Below are positions 43,601-49,873 of a stretch of 49,873 bases of DNA, piece by piece. The translations under genes and the position numbers were made by a program. Under the pieces are notes generated by a model. The model saw nothing but the letters and a program-made list of their open reading frames with translations, was not told the origin of the DNA and did not search any database. This stretch comes from an uncultured Butyrivibrio sp. (lineage in GTDB: Bacteria > Bacillota > Clostridia > Lachnospirales > Lachnospiraceae): NCBI GenBank assembly GCA_947168335.1, contig CAMVLM010000007.1, forward strand, positions 1-49,873, read 5' to 3'. How positions within the stretch are numbered: the first letter of the stretch is position 1; each line of letters opens with the position of its first letter.

Positions 43601-44497
43601 TTCCATATCTGTAAGTTTGCCGTCTTTTTTAAGCTTCTTCATGCCCATGAGAGCAATGTCCATAAGTGAGATGAATTTCTCTTCTCTCTTCTTAGGATCA
43701 GCGTAAACCTGCTCTCTTGCCTCAAGATATTTGTCATAGGACTTCTTAATGGGTGTCTGATAAAAACCATCATCGAAGCTGACATTTTTAAGTTCTGTGC
43801 CGAATGTTGTATGTCTGCAGTGATCAGACCAGTATGTATCAAGCACGCGAATCTCTGTCATTGAAGGATCGCGGTTCTCATCATCATGGAAATAAGTCTG
43901 GATCCACTTGAAATCATTGAAGGTCATTGCAAGGCCAAAGGAATCATAAAGATCCTTCAGTTCCTTTTCCGGCATATCCTTAAAGCCGTCAAGAATCTTT
44001 ACATCTGCGGGCTCGTCATAAACCTCAACAAGTGTCTCAGGCTTTTCTTCTTTTGCAATTCTTGAATCAACAGGGTTCATTGTGTACTCTTTGATTCTTG
44101 TAAGCTCATCATCTGTCACATTACCGATAAGCATATATGTAACAGCTGTGCGGATCACAGGCTCTTCGTCACCTTTGATGAATCTCACACACTGTTCAGC
44201 AGAGTCAGCTCTTTGATCAAATTGTCCGGGAAGTGCTTCGATACTGAACACCTTTGCATCAGCGGGTATCTCAATCTCTTCACGATAAAGCATATCTACA
44301 GGGGGTTCTGAAAATACCGTAGTGCAGGCTTTTTCAAAAACCTCGTCCGATACATTCTCAACATCATAACGGATGAAAACTCTCACCTTGCTGATGCTGG
44401 TAATTCCGAGATAACTCTTAATCTCGGATCTGAGCTCCTTAGCCTTGCCGGCGTAGGGTGCTTTCTTTTCAACGTAAACTCGTCTGACCTTGCTCAT
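40622..44497 (-). CDS. purL: Phosphoribosylformylglycinamidine synthase, single-chain form (PurL with fused PurS- and PurQ-like parts)
   Basis: This enzyme turns FGAR, ATP and glutamine into FGAM, the fourth step of purine synthesis. At 1291 residues it is the large type: a PurS-like N-terminal part ([29 protein letters not shown]), the PurL core with [13 protein letters not shown] near residue 225, [28 protein letters not shown] near 330 and [23 protein letters not shown] near 515, and a C-terminal glutaminase with [15 protein letters not shown] near 1130 and SHGEGRFV near 1190. Many Firmicutes have three separate genes instead, so the fusion is a lineage mark. CCAGGAGGAG lies ahead of the ATG. 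It lies directly behind a TetR gene. Confidence 0.97.
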   Translation of the reverse strand: [1291 protein letters not shown]

Positions 44498-44511
44498 AAT
44501 CTCCTCCTGGG

Positions 44512-44546
44512 TAAAAAATGAGCTTCAAGACCATATTTCTTGAAGC
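44512..44546 (-). terminator. Hairpin and U-run between the TetR gene and purL
   Basis: On the minus strand GCTTCAAGA and TCTTGAAGC form a 9-bp stem, followed by TCATTTTTTACC. It starts two bases after the TetR stop, and its U-run ends a few bases before the purL ribosome binding site, which leaves no room for a purL promoter between them. Read-through or a promoter inside the TetR gene is therefore needed. Confidence 0.75.
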
Positions 44547-44547
44547 A

Positions 44548-45138
44548 CTAATTAACAGCGGGCACTAAGCCCTCTAATATGTATAAGAGTTCACGGTCTA
44601 CCGCTTCCTCATTAATACCGATAGTTTTAGCGGATACCTTAAGACCCTCAATCACATACATGAGATTGCGGGCACATCCACCTGGATTATTACACTGAAA
44701 TTCACCGGATTTAACACCATTATCGATAAGCGCAGTCACGATCTGAACTCCGGTGTCAAACTGATTCTTCAAAGGATTATTTGAAGAAGGAACACTATTA
44801 AGCGAGAAATACTCATATGAAGCAACAACAAGACTATTCTTCTTTCGAAGAATTTCTTTCTTCTGCTCTTTTAAGAAAAGAGCCAGCATATCGCCGGCAG
44901 TATTGTCACCATTAAGAGCATTTATTATCGTTTCATCGTCTTCCTCATCGACTTCATCAGACAGTACGGCAAGGAACAGTTCTTCTGTGGAAGAGAAATA
45001 AAGATAAAGGCCTCCACGACTGATGTCACAAGCTTCTACAACATCCTTCATGGTGACGTCCTTAAATCCCTTTTCTGCAAAAACCTCACGGGCTTTTTCC
45101 AGAATGTATTTTCTTTTCTGAGCAGATTTCTCACCCAT
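44548..45138 (-). CDS. TetR family transcriptional regulator
   Basis: A 196-residue regulator. The N-terminal DNA-binding domain is clear: KRKYILEKAREVFAEKGFKDVTMKDVVEACDISRGGLYLYFSSTEELFLAVL at about residues 8-60, the TetR helix-turn-helix plus the YxYF signature. The C-terminal ligand-binding domain (residues 70-196) is helical and not specific. The ligand and targets are unknown. It lies between an unknown gene (52 bases upstream) and purL. Since TetR proteins usually act on neighbours, the unknown gene and purL-carAB are the first candidates, but a role in purine control is only a guess. Confidence 0.92.
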   Translation of the reverse strand: MGEKSAQKRKYILEKAREVFAEKGFKDVTMKDVVEACDISRGGLYLYFSSTEELFLAVLSDEVDEEDDETIINALNGDNTAGDMLALFLKEQKKEILRKKNSLVVASYEYFSLNSVPSSNNPLKNQFDTGVQIVTALIDNGVKSGEFQCNNPGGCARNLMYVIEGLKVSAKTIGINEEAVDRELLYILEGLVPAVN

Positions 45139-45190
45139 TAAAAAAACTCCTGAAAAAACTATTGTTGAACGTACTTTCCAAAGCTGTCTG

Positions 45191-45652
45191 TCAGATTGAG
45201 CCCCAATAGTGAAGAAGCTCTCTCATCTTATCAACTACCTGGAACAGAACTCCGGTGTAAACACCCTCTGCCCACACAGTTCCTCTCACCTGGCCTTCCA
45301 ATATATATTTAGAAAGGATACCTGCAAGATCATCCATATCGGTAATCTCTGCATCGTCGATGAACATCAGCTCATCCTTCCAGGTATTTAAGTGGTTACG
45401 TGTGAAAACGTAGGTGTAATTGCGGTTCATCATTCCGGTTTGCTGAGCCTCTTTTACAAAGCTAAGAAGCGTTGAATCGTAAACTGGAAATGGCATGGAA
45501 TGAGAAAGCTCGCTGTTGGAGTAACTCTCAGCCACCTGTTTTTGTGTATGTTCCTTAAGCCATGTAAGATAAGGAACAAGTTTCTGGACATCATCCTTGT
45601 ATCTTGCGATAATGTCTTCTACGCTGTTTTCGCCATCTTTTGCTTCAAACAT
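45191..45652 (-). CDS. Hypothetical protein
   Basis: I do not recognise this 153-residue protein with confidence. It is soluble (no signal or membrane segment), acidic, and rich in aromatic residues. It reads as a compact alpha/beta fold: KDDVQKLVPYLTWLKEHTQKQVAES, then SMPFPVYDSTLLSFVKEAQQTGMM, RNYTYVFTRNHLNTWKDELMFIDDAEITDMDDLAGILSKYILEG and a helical end. GGGGAG lies 9 bases ahead of the ATG, and an extended -10 promoter lies 40 bases upstream, so it is a real gene. It is likely co-transcribed with the TetR gene and may be its partner or target. Confidence 0.8.
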   Translation of the reverse strand: MFEAKDGENSVEDIIARYKDDVQKLVPYLTWLKEHTQKQVAESYSNSELSHSMPFPVYDSTLLSFVKEAQQTGMMNRNYTYVFTRNHLNTWKDELMFIDDAEITDMDDLAGILSKYILEGQVRGTVWAEGVYTGVLFQVVDKMRELLHYWGSI

Positions 45653-45690
45653 AAAATCACTCCCCTCATCGGAATAATTTACCTCAATGC

Positions 45691-45699
45691 ATTATAGCA
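45691..45699 (-). promoter_or_regulatory. Promoter of the unknown gene and TetR gene
   Basis: On the minus strand TGCTATAAT is a perfect extended -10 box. The -35 region is weak. Confidence 0.65.
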
Positions 45700-45727
45700 A
45701 TAAGATAAAAAAAAGTATAGATACAAA

Positions 45728-45756
45728 TTGTTAATAAAAATCTTTTGATGTATACT
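45728..45756 (+). promoter_or_regulatory. Promoter of the vanZ-like operon, set for a leaderless mRNA
   Basis: TTGTTA and TATACT are 17 bases apart. Only seven bases separate the -10 box from the vanZ-like ATG, so the transcript should start at the A of the start codon. Confidence 0.78.
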
Positions 45757-45763
45757 TCCTTTT

Positions 45764-46321
45764 ATGAAATATTTTCTTCTATATATAAAGCAAACATTGC
45801 GTTTTGTACTTAAGCCCCTGTCTTTTGTACCCGCAATCATAATGATGTGCCTGATTTTCAACTTTTCCGGACAGGATGCGGATACCAGCTCGCAGCTCAG
45901 TTACAAAGTAGGTGTGGAAGTTTTGACTATGACCAATGATGTGCTTGACAGAGGCTGGTCACCTTCACATATTAGAGAGCTCAGTTCGCTTTACCAGTTA
46001 TATATAAGGAAGGCGGCCCATTTTTCAGAGTATCTGCTCCTTGCAATTACCGTTGCTTTCCCATTGTATGTTTACGGACTCAGAGGTTTTCCTCTGGTGA
46101 TTTTCGCCGGAATGATCTGCGTGGGCTATGCGTACCTGGATGAATACCACCAGTCCTTTGTATCAGGGCGTTCACCCTCTTACAAAGACGTTGCAATTGA
46201 CAGTGCAGGTGCGCTTACTGGAATAATAATAACCAGAATTGTAAGCTGGACAGGAATGAATACCATTTTCAGACCTCTTGCAAATAAAAAAACACCCAAA
46301 AACAAAAAGCACAAAAAATAA
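45764..46321 (+). CDS. VanZ-like family membrane protein
   Basis: A 185-residue protein with about four membrane helices (near residues 20-35, 85-105, 108-125 and 145-160). It carries the VanZ-like signature: Ser/Gly near the first helix (NFSGQDADTSSQLS), IRKAAHFSEYLLLAI near residue 82, and DEYHQSFVSGRSPSYKDVAIDSAGALTGI near residue 125. VanZ of enterococci gives low-level teicoplanin resistance by an unclear route; homologues are common in clostridia without vancomycin genes, so resistance should not be assumed. There is no ribosome binding site, and the promoter position predicts leaderless translation. It is followed at 11 bases by the amylase gene. Confidence 0.9.
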   Translation: MKYFLLYIKQTLRFVLKPLSFVPAIIMMCLIFNFSGQDADTSSQLSYKVGVEVLTMTNDVLDRGWSPSHIRELSSLYQLYIRKAAHFSEYLLLAITVAFPLYVYGLRGFPLVIFAGMICVGYAYLDEYHQSFVSGRSPSYKDVAIDSAGALTGIIITRIVSWTGMNTIFRPLANKKTPKNKKHKK

Positions 46322-46332
46322 GCGAGGAATGT

Positions 46333-47982
46333 ATGAAAAAAAAGAGAATTCTAAGTCTGGGGTTAGCAGTTCTATTTCTGATTTCTGGATGCGGCAGCAA
46401 AAAATCTGATTTAAATGTCATCGATGATGATTACAGAACCACTTATGAAATTTTCGTCTACTCCTTCTGTGACAGTGACGGAGACGGAATCGGTGATCTG
46501 AAGGGCGTCATTCAGAAGCTTGACTACATAAATGACGGCAATGACAAAACAGATGATGATCTTGGCTGCAATCAAATATGGCTTATGCCAATCTGTCCCT
46601 CTCCCACTTATCACAAATATGACGTGACCGATTACTGTGATATTGATCCCCAGTACGGTTCAATTGATGACTACAAAGAACTACTGACAGAAGCTCACAA
46701 AAGAGGCATCAGGGTTATAAACGATATGGTAATGAACCACACTTCGTCATCCCATCCCTGGTTCAGGGAAGCCACTGAATATTTAAAAAGCCTCCCTTCA
46801 GGAACCGAGCCAAATTCAGCCGAATGCAAATACTTTGATTATTACAACTTTTCAAAAGAAAATCAGACAGGCTATACAAAATTAGCCGGAACTGACTGGT
46901 ACTATGAATCCCGCTTCTGGTCTGAAATGCCCGACCTGAATCTTGATAATACCGATGTTCAGAATGAATTCAGGGACATTGCAAAATTCTGGCTCGATCT
47001 GGGATGTGACGGTTTCAGAATGGATGCCGTTACCAGCTTTACCACCGATAATACTGAAAAGAGTGTCGCTGAACTTAAAGTCTTCAATGACAATGTAAAA
47101 GAACTGAAATCCGACGCATATATAGTAGCTGAAGCCTGGGAGAGTTCAGCTGTATATTCCAAATACTACGGAAGCGGTATAGAATCCCTCTTCGACTTTG
47201 ATTTTTCAGGAAGTGAAGGATACATTGCAAAATGTGCCCGCGGAAAGATGGCACCTGCAAGATACCTTGAAGCACAGACTTCCGAAGCCGAACTGTTTTC
47301 TTCTTATAATAATGAATATGTAAACGCTCCTTTTTATACCAATCATGATATGGCCAGAAGTGCCGGATATTACACAGGAAAGACAGCAAAAACAGGCACT
47401 AAATTTGCAGGCGCTCTTAATCTTCTTATGAGTGGAAACGCATATATTTACTACGGCGAAGAGCTTGGAATGAAAGGTTCTGGAAAAGATGAAAACAAAA
47501 GAGCTCCGATGATCTGGTCAGATGATTCCTCAGCTGAAGGTATGTGTAAAGGCCCCCAAGATATGGATAAGATTGAAATGTCCAACGGATCTTACGAAAC
47601 GCAGAAAGACGATCCCGATTCAATCTACAACTATTATAAAAAGGCCATAAAACTCAGAAACAAATACCCTGCTATCGCAAGAGGAAATATTCAGATACTG
47701 GACGGACTCACGCAGGATCGCAGCGCTGTCTGGATAAAAGAAATCCCTGATGATATGATTGCAGGTATCAAAGAATCAACAAAAAAAGACTTAAGCAATT
47801 CTTCTGTAATGCTTGCAATAAACAATTCATCTGAAGACATACAGATTGATCTTAGCGCTGACAGCGCAGCTTCAGGATACAGAACACTGGCTGACAGTCT
47901 TGAAACAGGCGAAACAAAGACACAGCTTGATGGAGATACTCTTACACTTCCTGCATTTGGAATCGCTGTCATTACAAAATAA
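46333..47982 (+). CDS. GH13 alpha-amylase family lipoprotein
   Basis: A 549-residue exported enzyme. The signal peptide ends in a lipobox LISGC (Cys 20). The GH13 barrel shows YEIFVYSFCDSDGDGIGDLKGVIQKLDYI near residue 37, VINDMVMNHTSSSHPWF near residue 130 (region I), CDGFRMDAVTSF with the nucleophile Asp near 230, IVAEAWE with the acid/base Glu near 266 and FYTNHDMARS with the third acid near 338. A C-terminal beta domain ends near residue 549. It would cut alpha-glucans or oligosaccharides at the cell surface; oligo-1,6-glucosidase or amylase activity cannot be told apart. A GAGGA site lies ahead of the ATG. It follows the VanZ-like gene and precedes a HAD gene. Confidence 0.95.
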   Translation: MKKKRILSLGLAVLFLISGCGSKKSDLNVIDDDYRTTYEIFVYSFCDSDGDGIGDLKGVIQKLDYINDGNDKTDDDLGCNQIWLMPICPSPTYHKYDVTDYCDIDPQYGSIDDYKELLTEAHKRGIRVINDMVMNHTSSSHPWFREATEYLKSLPSGTEPNSAECKYFDYYNFSKENQTGYTKLAGTDWYYESRFWSEMPDLNLDNTDVQNEFRDIAKFWLDLGCDGFRMDAVTSFTTDNTEKSVAELKVFNDNVKELKSDAYIVAEAWESSAVYSKYYGSGIESLFDFDFSGSEGYIAKCARGKMAPARYLEAQTSEAELFSSYNNEYVNAPFYTNHDMARSAGYYTGKTAKTGTKFAGALNLLMSGNAYIYYGEELGMKGSGKDENKRAPMIWSDDSSAEGMCKGPQDMDKIEMSNGSYETQKDDPDSIYNYYKKAIKLRNKYPAIARGNIQILDGLTQDRSAVWIKEIPDDMIAGIKESTKKDLSNSSVMLAINNSSEDIQIDLSADSAASGYRTLADSLETGETKTQLDGDTLTLPAFGIAVITK

Positions 47983-48009
47983 GCAAGAATCACTTTTACG
48001 AGGATTATT

Positions 48010-48852
48010 ATGAAAAAAGAAACTGGAAAGCTTTTCAACACATACATTTTTGATCTCTACGGTACACTGGTTGATATTCATACCGATGAAAGCAAAGATG
48101 TACTTTGGGATACACTGGCAGGTATCTACGCAGCATATGGCTCAGACTACACTTCTTCCGAGCTGCATGAAGCTTATGACAAAGTCTGCAAAGATGAGGA
48201 ACACCACCTTATAAAACTCATGAAGGTCTGGCACCCGGAAATGGAACTAAAACATCCGGAAATAGATCTTACCCGGGTTTTTGCCAGACTTCTTTTGGAA
48301 GCAGAGAATATCCACGATACAGATACCACAATCAGCGGAAAAGACATCCGGACATTATCAATAGTAGAAATTGCCCAAAGCGACTGGGCTCACTTTGTAA
48401 GCAACACCTTCAGAATCATTTCCCGCGACAGACTTAAATGCTATGAAAATACCGTAAAAACATTGCAGCACTTAAGAGCATGCGGATGCAAAACATATCT
48501 TTTATCCAACGCACAGGGGAGCTTTACAAGAAGCGAGCTTGAAATGACCGGGCTTTTACCTTATCTTGACGGTGTATACATATCTTCTGAAAAGCAGATC
48601 AAAAAGCCACAGCCGGAATTTCTTGAAAAACTGATCAAAGAATACTCTATAGATAAAAGTACTGCTGTCATGGTTGGAAATGATATGTTCAGCGACATGT
48701 CAATTGCCACTGCCTGCGGTGTAAATGGGGTTTATCTTAATACTTTTGAACTTGACCGCAAGACCATTAACAGCCAGATGAAACAGATCGGCGCTGTAAA
48801 AGAAAACATCAAAATCGTAATGGATGGAGATATCATTCATCTGATCAAATAA
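48010..48852 (+). CDS. HAD superfamily hydrolase (phosphatase)
   Basis: A 280-residue HAD protein. Motif I is FDLYGTLVDIH near residue 14 (nucleophile Asp; the second position is Tyr where Asp-x-Asp enzymes have Asp, and the acid is replaced, as in dehalogenase-like and some phosphatase members). Motif II is YLLSNAQG near residue 162, motif III the Lys in KQIKKPQPEF near residue 198, and motif IV GNDMFSDM near residue 223. A large helical cap (residues 30-140) is inserted. The substrate is unknown. It follows the amylase gene by 27 bases with a GAGG site ahead of the ATG, so it is the last gene of the three-gene operon. Confidence 0.92.
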   Translation: MKKETGKLFNTYIFDLYGTLVDIHTDESKDVLWDTLAGIYAAYGSDYTSSELHEAYDKVCKDEEHHLIKLMKVWHPEMELKHPEIDLTRVFARLLLEAENIHDTDTTISGKDIRTLSIVEIAQSDWAHFVSNTFRIISRDRLKCYENTVKTLQHLRACGCKTYLLSNAQGSFTRSELEMTGLLPYLDGVYISSEKQIKKPQPEFLEKLIKEYSIDKSTAVMVGNDMFSDMSIATACGVNGVYLNTFELDRKTINSQMKQIGAVKENIKIVMDGDIIHLIK

Positions 48853-48858
48853 CAGAGT

Positions 48859-48894
48859 AAAAGAAAATCCCGAGGTATTCAATACCTCGGGATT
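48859..48894. terminator. Terminator shared by the HAD operon and tRNA-Trp
   Basis: AATCCCGAGGTA and TACCTCGGGATT form a perfect 12-bp stem with a 5-base loop. The minus strand gives the better U-run (TTTTCTTTT), so it mainly ends tRNA-Trp; on the plus strand AAATATTGTT is a weak tail. Confidence 0.88.
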
Positions 48895-48906
48895 AAATAT
48901 TGTTAA

Positions 48907-48978
48907 CAGAGGAAGAGGGACTCGAACCCCCATGAACGGTTTTGGAGACCGCAATACTAGCCATTGTATGATTCCTCT
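48907..48978 (-). tRNA. tRNA-Trp (CCA)
   Basis: On the minus strand the acceptor AGAGGAA pairs with TTCCTCT (discriminator G), the anticodon stem GCGGT/ACCGT closes the loop CTCCAAA (anticodon CCA), and the T-arm reads GGGGGTTCGAGTCCCTC. CCA is not encoded. Confidence 0.95.
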
Positions 48979-49009
48979 ATGACAACCACAAGGGCCGTCA
49001 ACGAATGAA

Positions 49010-49038
49010 ATTATATCATGGAGAAATTACAATGTAAA
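49010..49038 (-). promoter_or_regulatory. tRNA-Trp promoter
   Basis: On the minus strand TTTACA and TATAAT are 17 bases apart, about 30 bases ahead of the tRNA and just after the end of the AMMECR1 gene. Confidence 0.88.
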
Positions 49039-49065
49039 TACCTTTTTTTGAATTAAATTAAAAAA

Positions 49066-49873
49066 TCAAATATGCCTTACAACCTCAAATCTCTGAAGCT
49101 CTATTTCCTCTCCTGCAGGAATTCCTGCTTTCTGACAGGCGATGTTTATCTGCTGATTTACGCTGTCCACTCCGTCAAGGTTTGGCAGAAGAAGTCCCCT
49201 CTTATATCCACTTGTTACTATAACTCCGTATTTTTTAACATCCAGAAGATCTGTTGAGGATATAGGTTCCGGCCCTCCCATGACATCTACGTTTATTTCA
49301 AGCCATTTTAGTTCATCTGCCGTTATCATCGGAAATCTCGGATCATTAGTTCCGGCGCTTATTGCATTTTGCAATATTTCCTCGGCGACGCAGTCACATG
49401 TCGGACTTATCGTACCAATACAGCCTCTGAGTGCTCCATTTTTATGAATTGATACAAACGCCCCTGCCGTCTCATCGAAAAGTTCAGATGGAAGGTCAGC
49501 CCACTCATCTCCTTTAAGGTCTCTTACATGGATTGTCCGTCCGGCAGTCACATAATTTTCCAGAGAATATCTTGCAAGTCTTACATATGGATCCTCTTCT
49601 GCCTGCCTTTCTTTGAGCTCTGACAGTTTTTCCTCTCTCCATTGTTCAAGAAAATGTCTGTTTTCATCAGTTCCATTAACCTCGAATGTGCATACACCAT
49701 AGCCCACTCCGAAGGTTGCTTCATGAGACAGCTGCTTAGCCTTAACTGCCAAACCATCCAGCGCTCCGGCCATCATCACAAATGATCTGTGCCCGCACTC
49801 TGCTGCCTTTGAACAGAAATCATCATCAAACTCAAAAAGCTTCTTTCGATGTTCCTTCTCTGCAAATACAGGC
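49066..49873 (-). CDS. AmmeMemoRadiSam-type fusion protein: MEMO1-like end plus AMMECR1 domain (5' part missing)
   Basis: The frame is open to the right edge, so the track start at 49779 is not the true one. Reading from the edge, PVFAEKEHRKKLFEF...SFVMMAGALDG...FGVGYGVCTFEV is the end of a MEMO1/LigB-like (extradiol dioxygenase-type) domain. After a charged linker an AMMECR1 domain starts near DPYVRLARYSLENYV and contains GAFVSIHKNGALRGCIGTI, with the conserved LRGCIG motif, then NAISAGTNDPRFPMITADEL and a C-terminal ELQRFEVVRH. Proteins of this type occur with a radical SAM partner as the AmmeMemoRadiSam set; the partner would lie beyond the window. Function is unknown, possibly a modification of a small molecule or protein. 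Confidence 0.9.
   Translation of the reverse strand, partial: PVFAEKEHRKKLFEFDDDFCSKAAECGHRSFVMMAGALDGLAVKAKQLSHEATFGVGYGVCTFEVNGTDENRHFLEQWREEKLSELKERQAEEDPYVRLARYSLENYVTAGRTIHVRDLKGDEWADLPSELFDETAGAFVSIHKNGALRGCIGTISPTCDCVAEEILQNAISAGTNDPRFPMITADELKWLEINVDVMGGPEPISSTDLLDVKKYGVIVTSGYKRGLLLPNLDGVDSVNQQINIACQKAGIPAGEEIELQRFEVVRHI

Noticed and set aside
45764-46321. VanZ-like gene as evidence of glycopeptide resistance
   Set aside because: No vanHAX or vanRS genes are present, and VanZ-like proteins are common in clostridia without resistance.

Overview
This 49.9 kb window reads as an ordinary chromosomal stretch of a low-to-moderate GC, Gram-positive anaerobe, most likely a member of the Lachnospiraceae (Butyrivibrio-like). 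The evidence is AGGAGG-type ribosome binding sites, a Firmicutes-type division cluster, the prpC-prkC-rsgA set, a glpP-glpK-flavoprotein-DUF1667 glycerol operon, a purL fused to its glutaminase, queH in place of an oxygen-era queG, and an ArgRS with a degenerate KMSKS loop. The genus is inference. No phage, insertion sequence, plasmid function or CRISPR array was seen.

Layout, mostly on the minus strand. 1-4.7 kb: a five-gene oligopeptide/dipeptide-type ABC importer (binding lipoprotein, two permeases, two ATPases; the last is cut by the window edge) behind a strong promoter. 4.7-5.3 kb: nrdR. 5.4-14.5 kb: a division and cell wall cluster mraZ-rsmH-ftsL-pbp-murD-ftsW-ftsQ-ftsZ, with no mraY, murG or murF, started by a promoter followed by 10-bp-spaced MraZ-type repeats. 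14.5-15.3 kb: a gene-poor gap with a tRNA-arm remnant. 15.3-17 kb (plus strand): the GTPase ychF and a CsoR-like regulator with a His-rich head. 17-18.9 kb: an antibiotic-resistance-type ABC-F gene behind a 450-nt leader that holds two upstream ORFs and an intrinsic terminator. 19-24.6 kb: the glycerol 3-phosphate operon, whose first gene encodes the antiterminator GlpP and whose leader itself can fold as a terminator or an alternative. 24.7-28.4 kb: prpC-prkC-rsgA. 28.5-30.6 kb: an M42 peptidase, tRNA-Met and a structured, repeat-rich gap that contains a second, degenerate copy of the tRNA 3' end. 30.6-33.2 kb: argS and queH. 33.3-36 kb: a GNAT enzyme, a membrane-anchored GH25 muramidase and dtd. 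36-44.5 kb: purL-carA-carB (purine and pyrimidine/arginine precursors). 44.5-45.7 kb: a TetR regulator and an unknown protein. 45.7-48.9 kb (plus strand): vanZ-like, a GH13 amylase lipoprotein and a HAD phosphatase. 48.9-49.9 kb: tRNA-Trp and a MEMO1-AMMECR1 fusion cut by the window edge.

Most genes are core functions with familiar neighbours. The best new material is in the RNA and DNA control elements: the ABC-F attenuator leader, the GlpP leader switch, the MraZ operator array, two apparently leaderless genes (queH and vanZ-like), the structured element after tRNA-Met, and several short tandem repeats in DNA or in secreted protein tails. I did not find a convincing wholly new multi-gene system. 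All domain calls are by eye from the translated ORFs; no database search was run.
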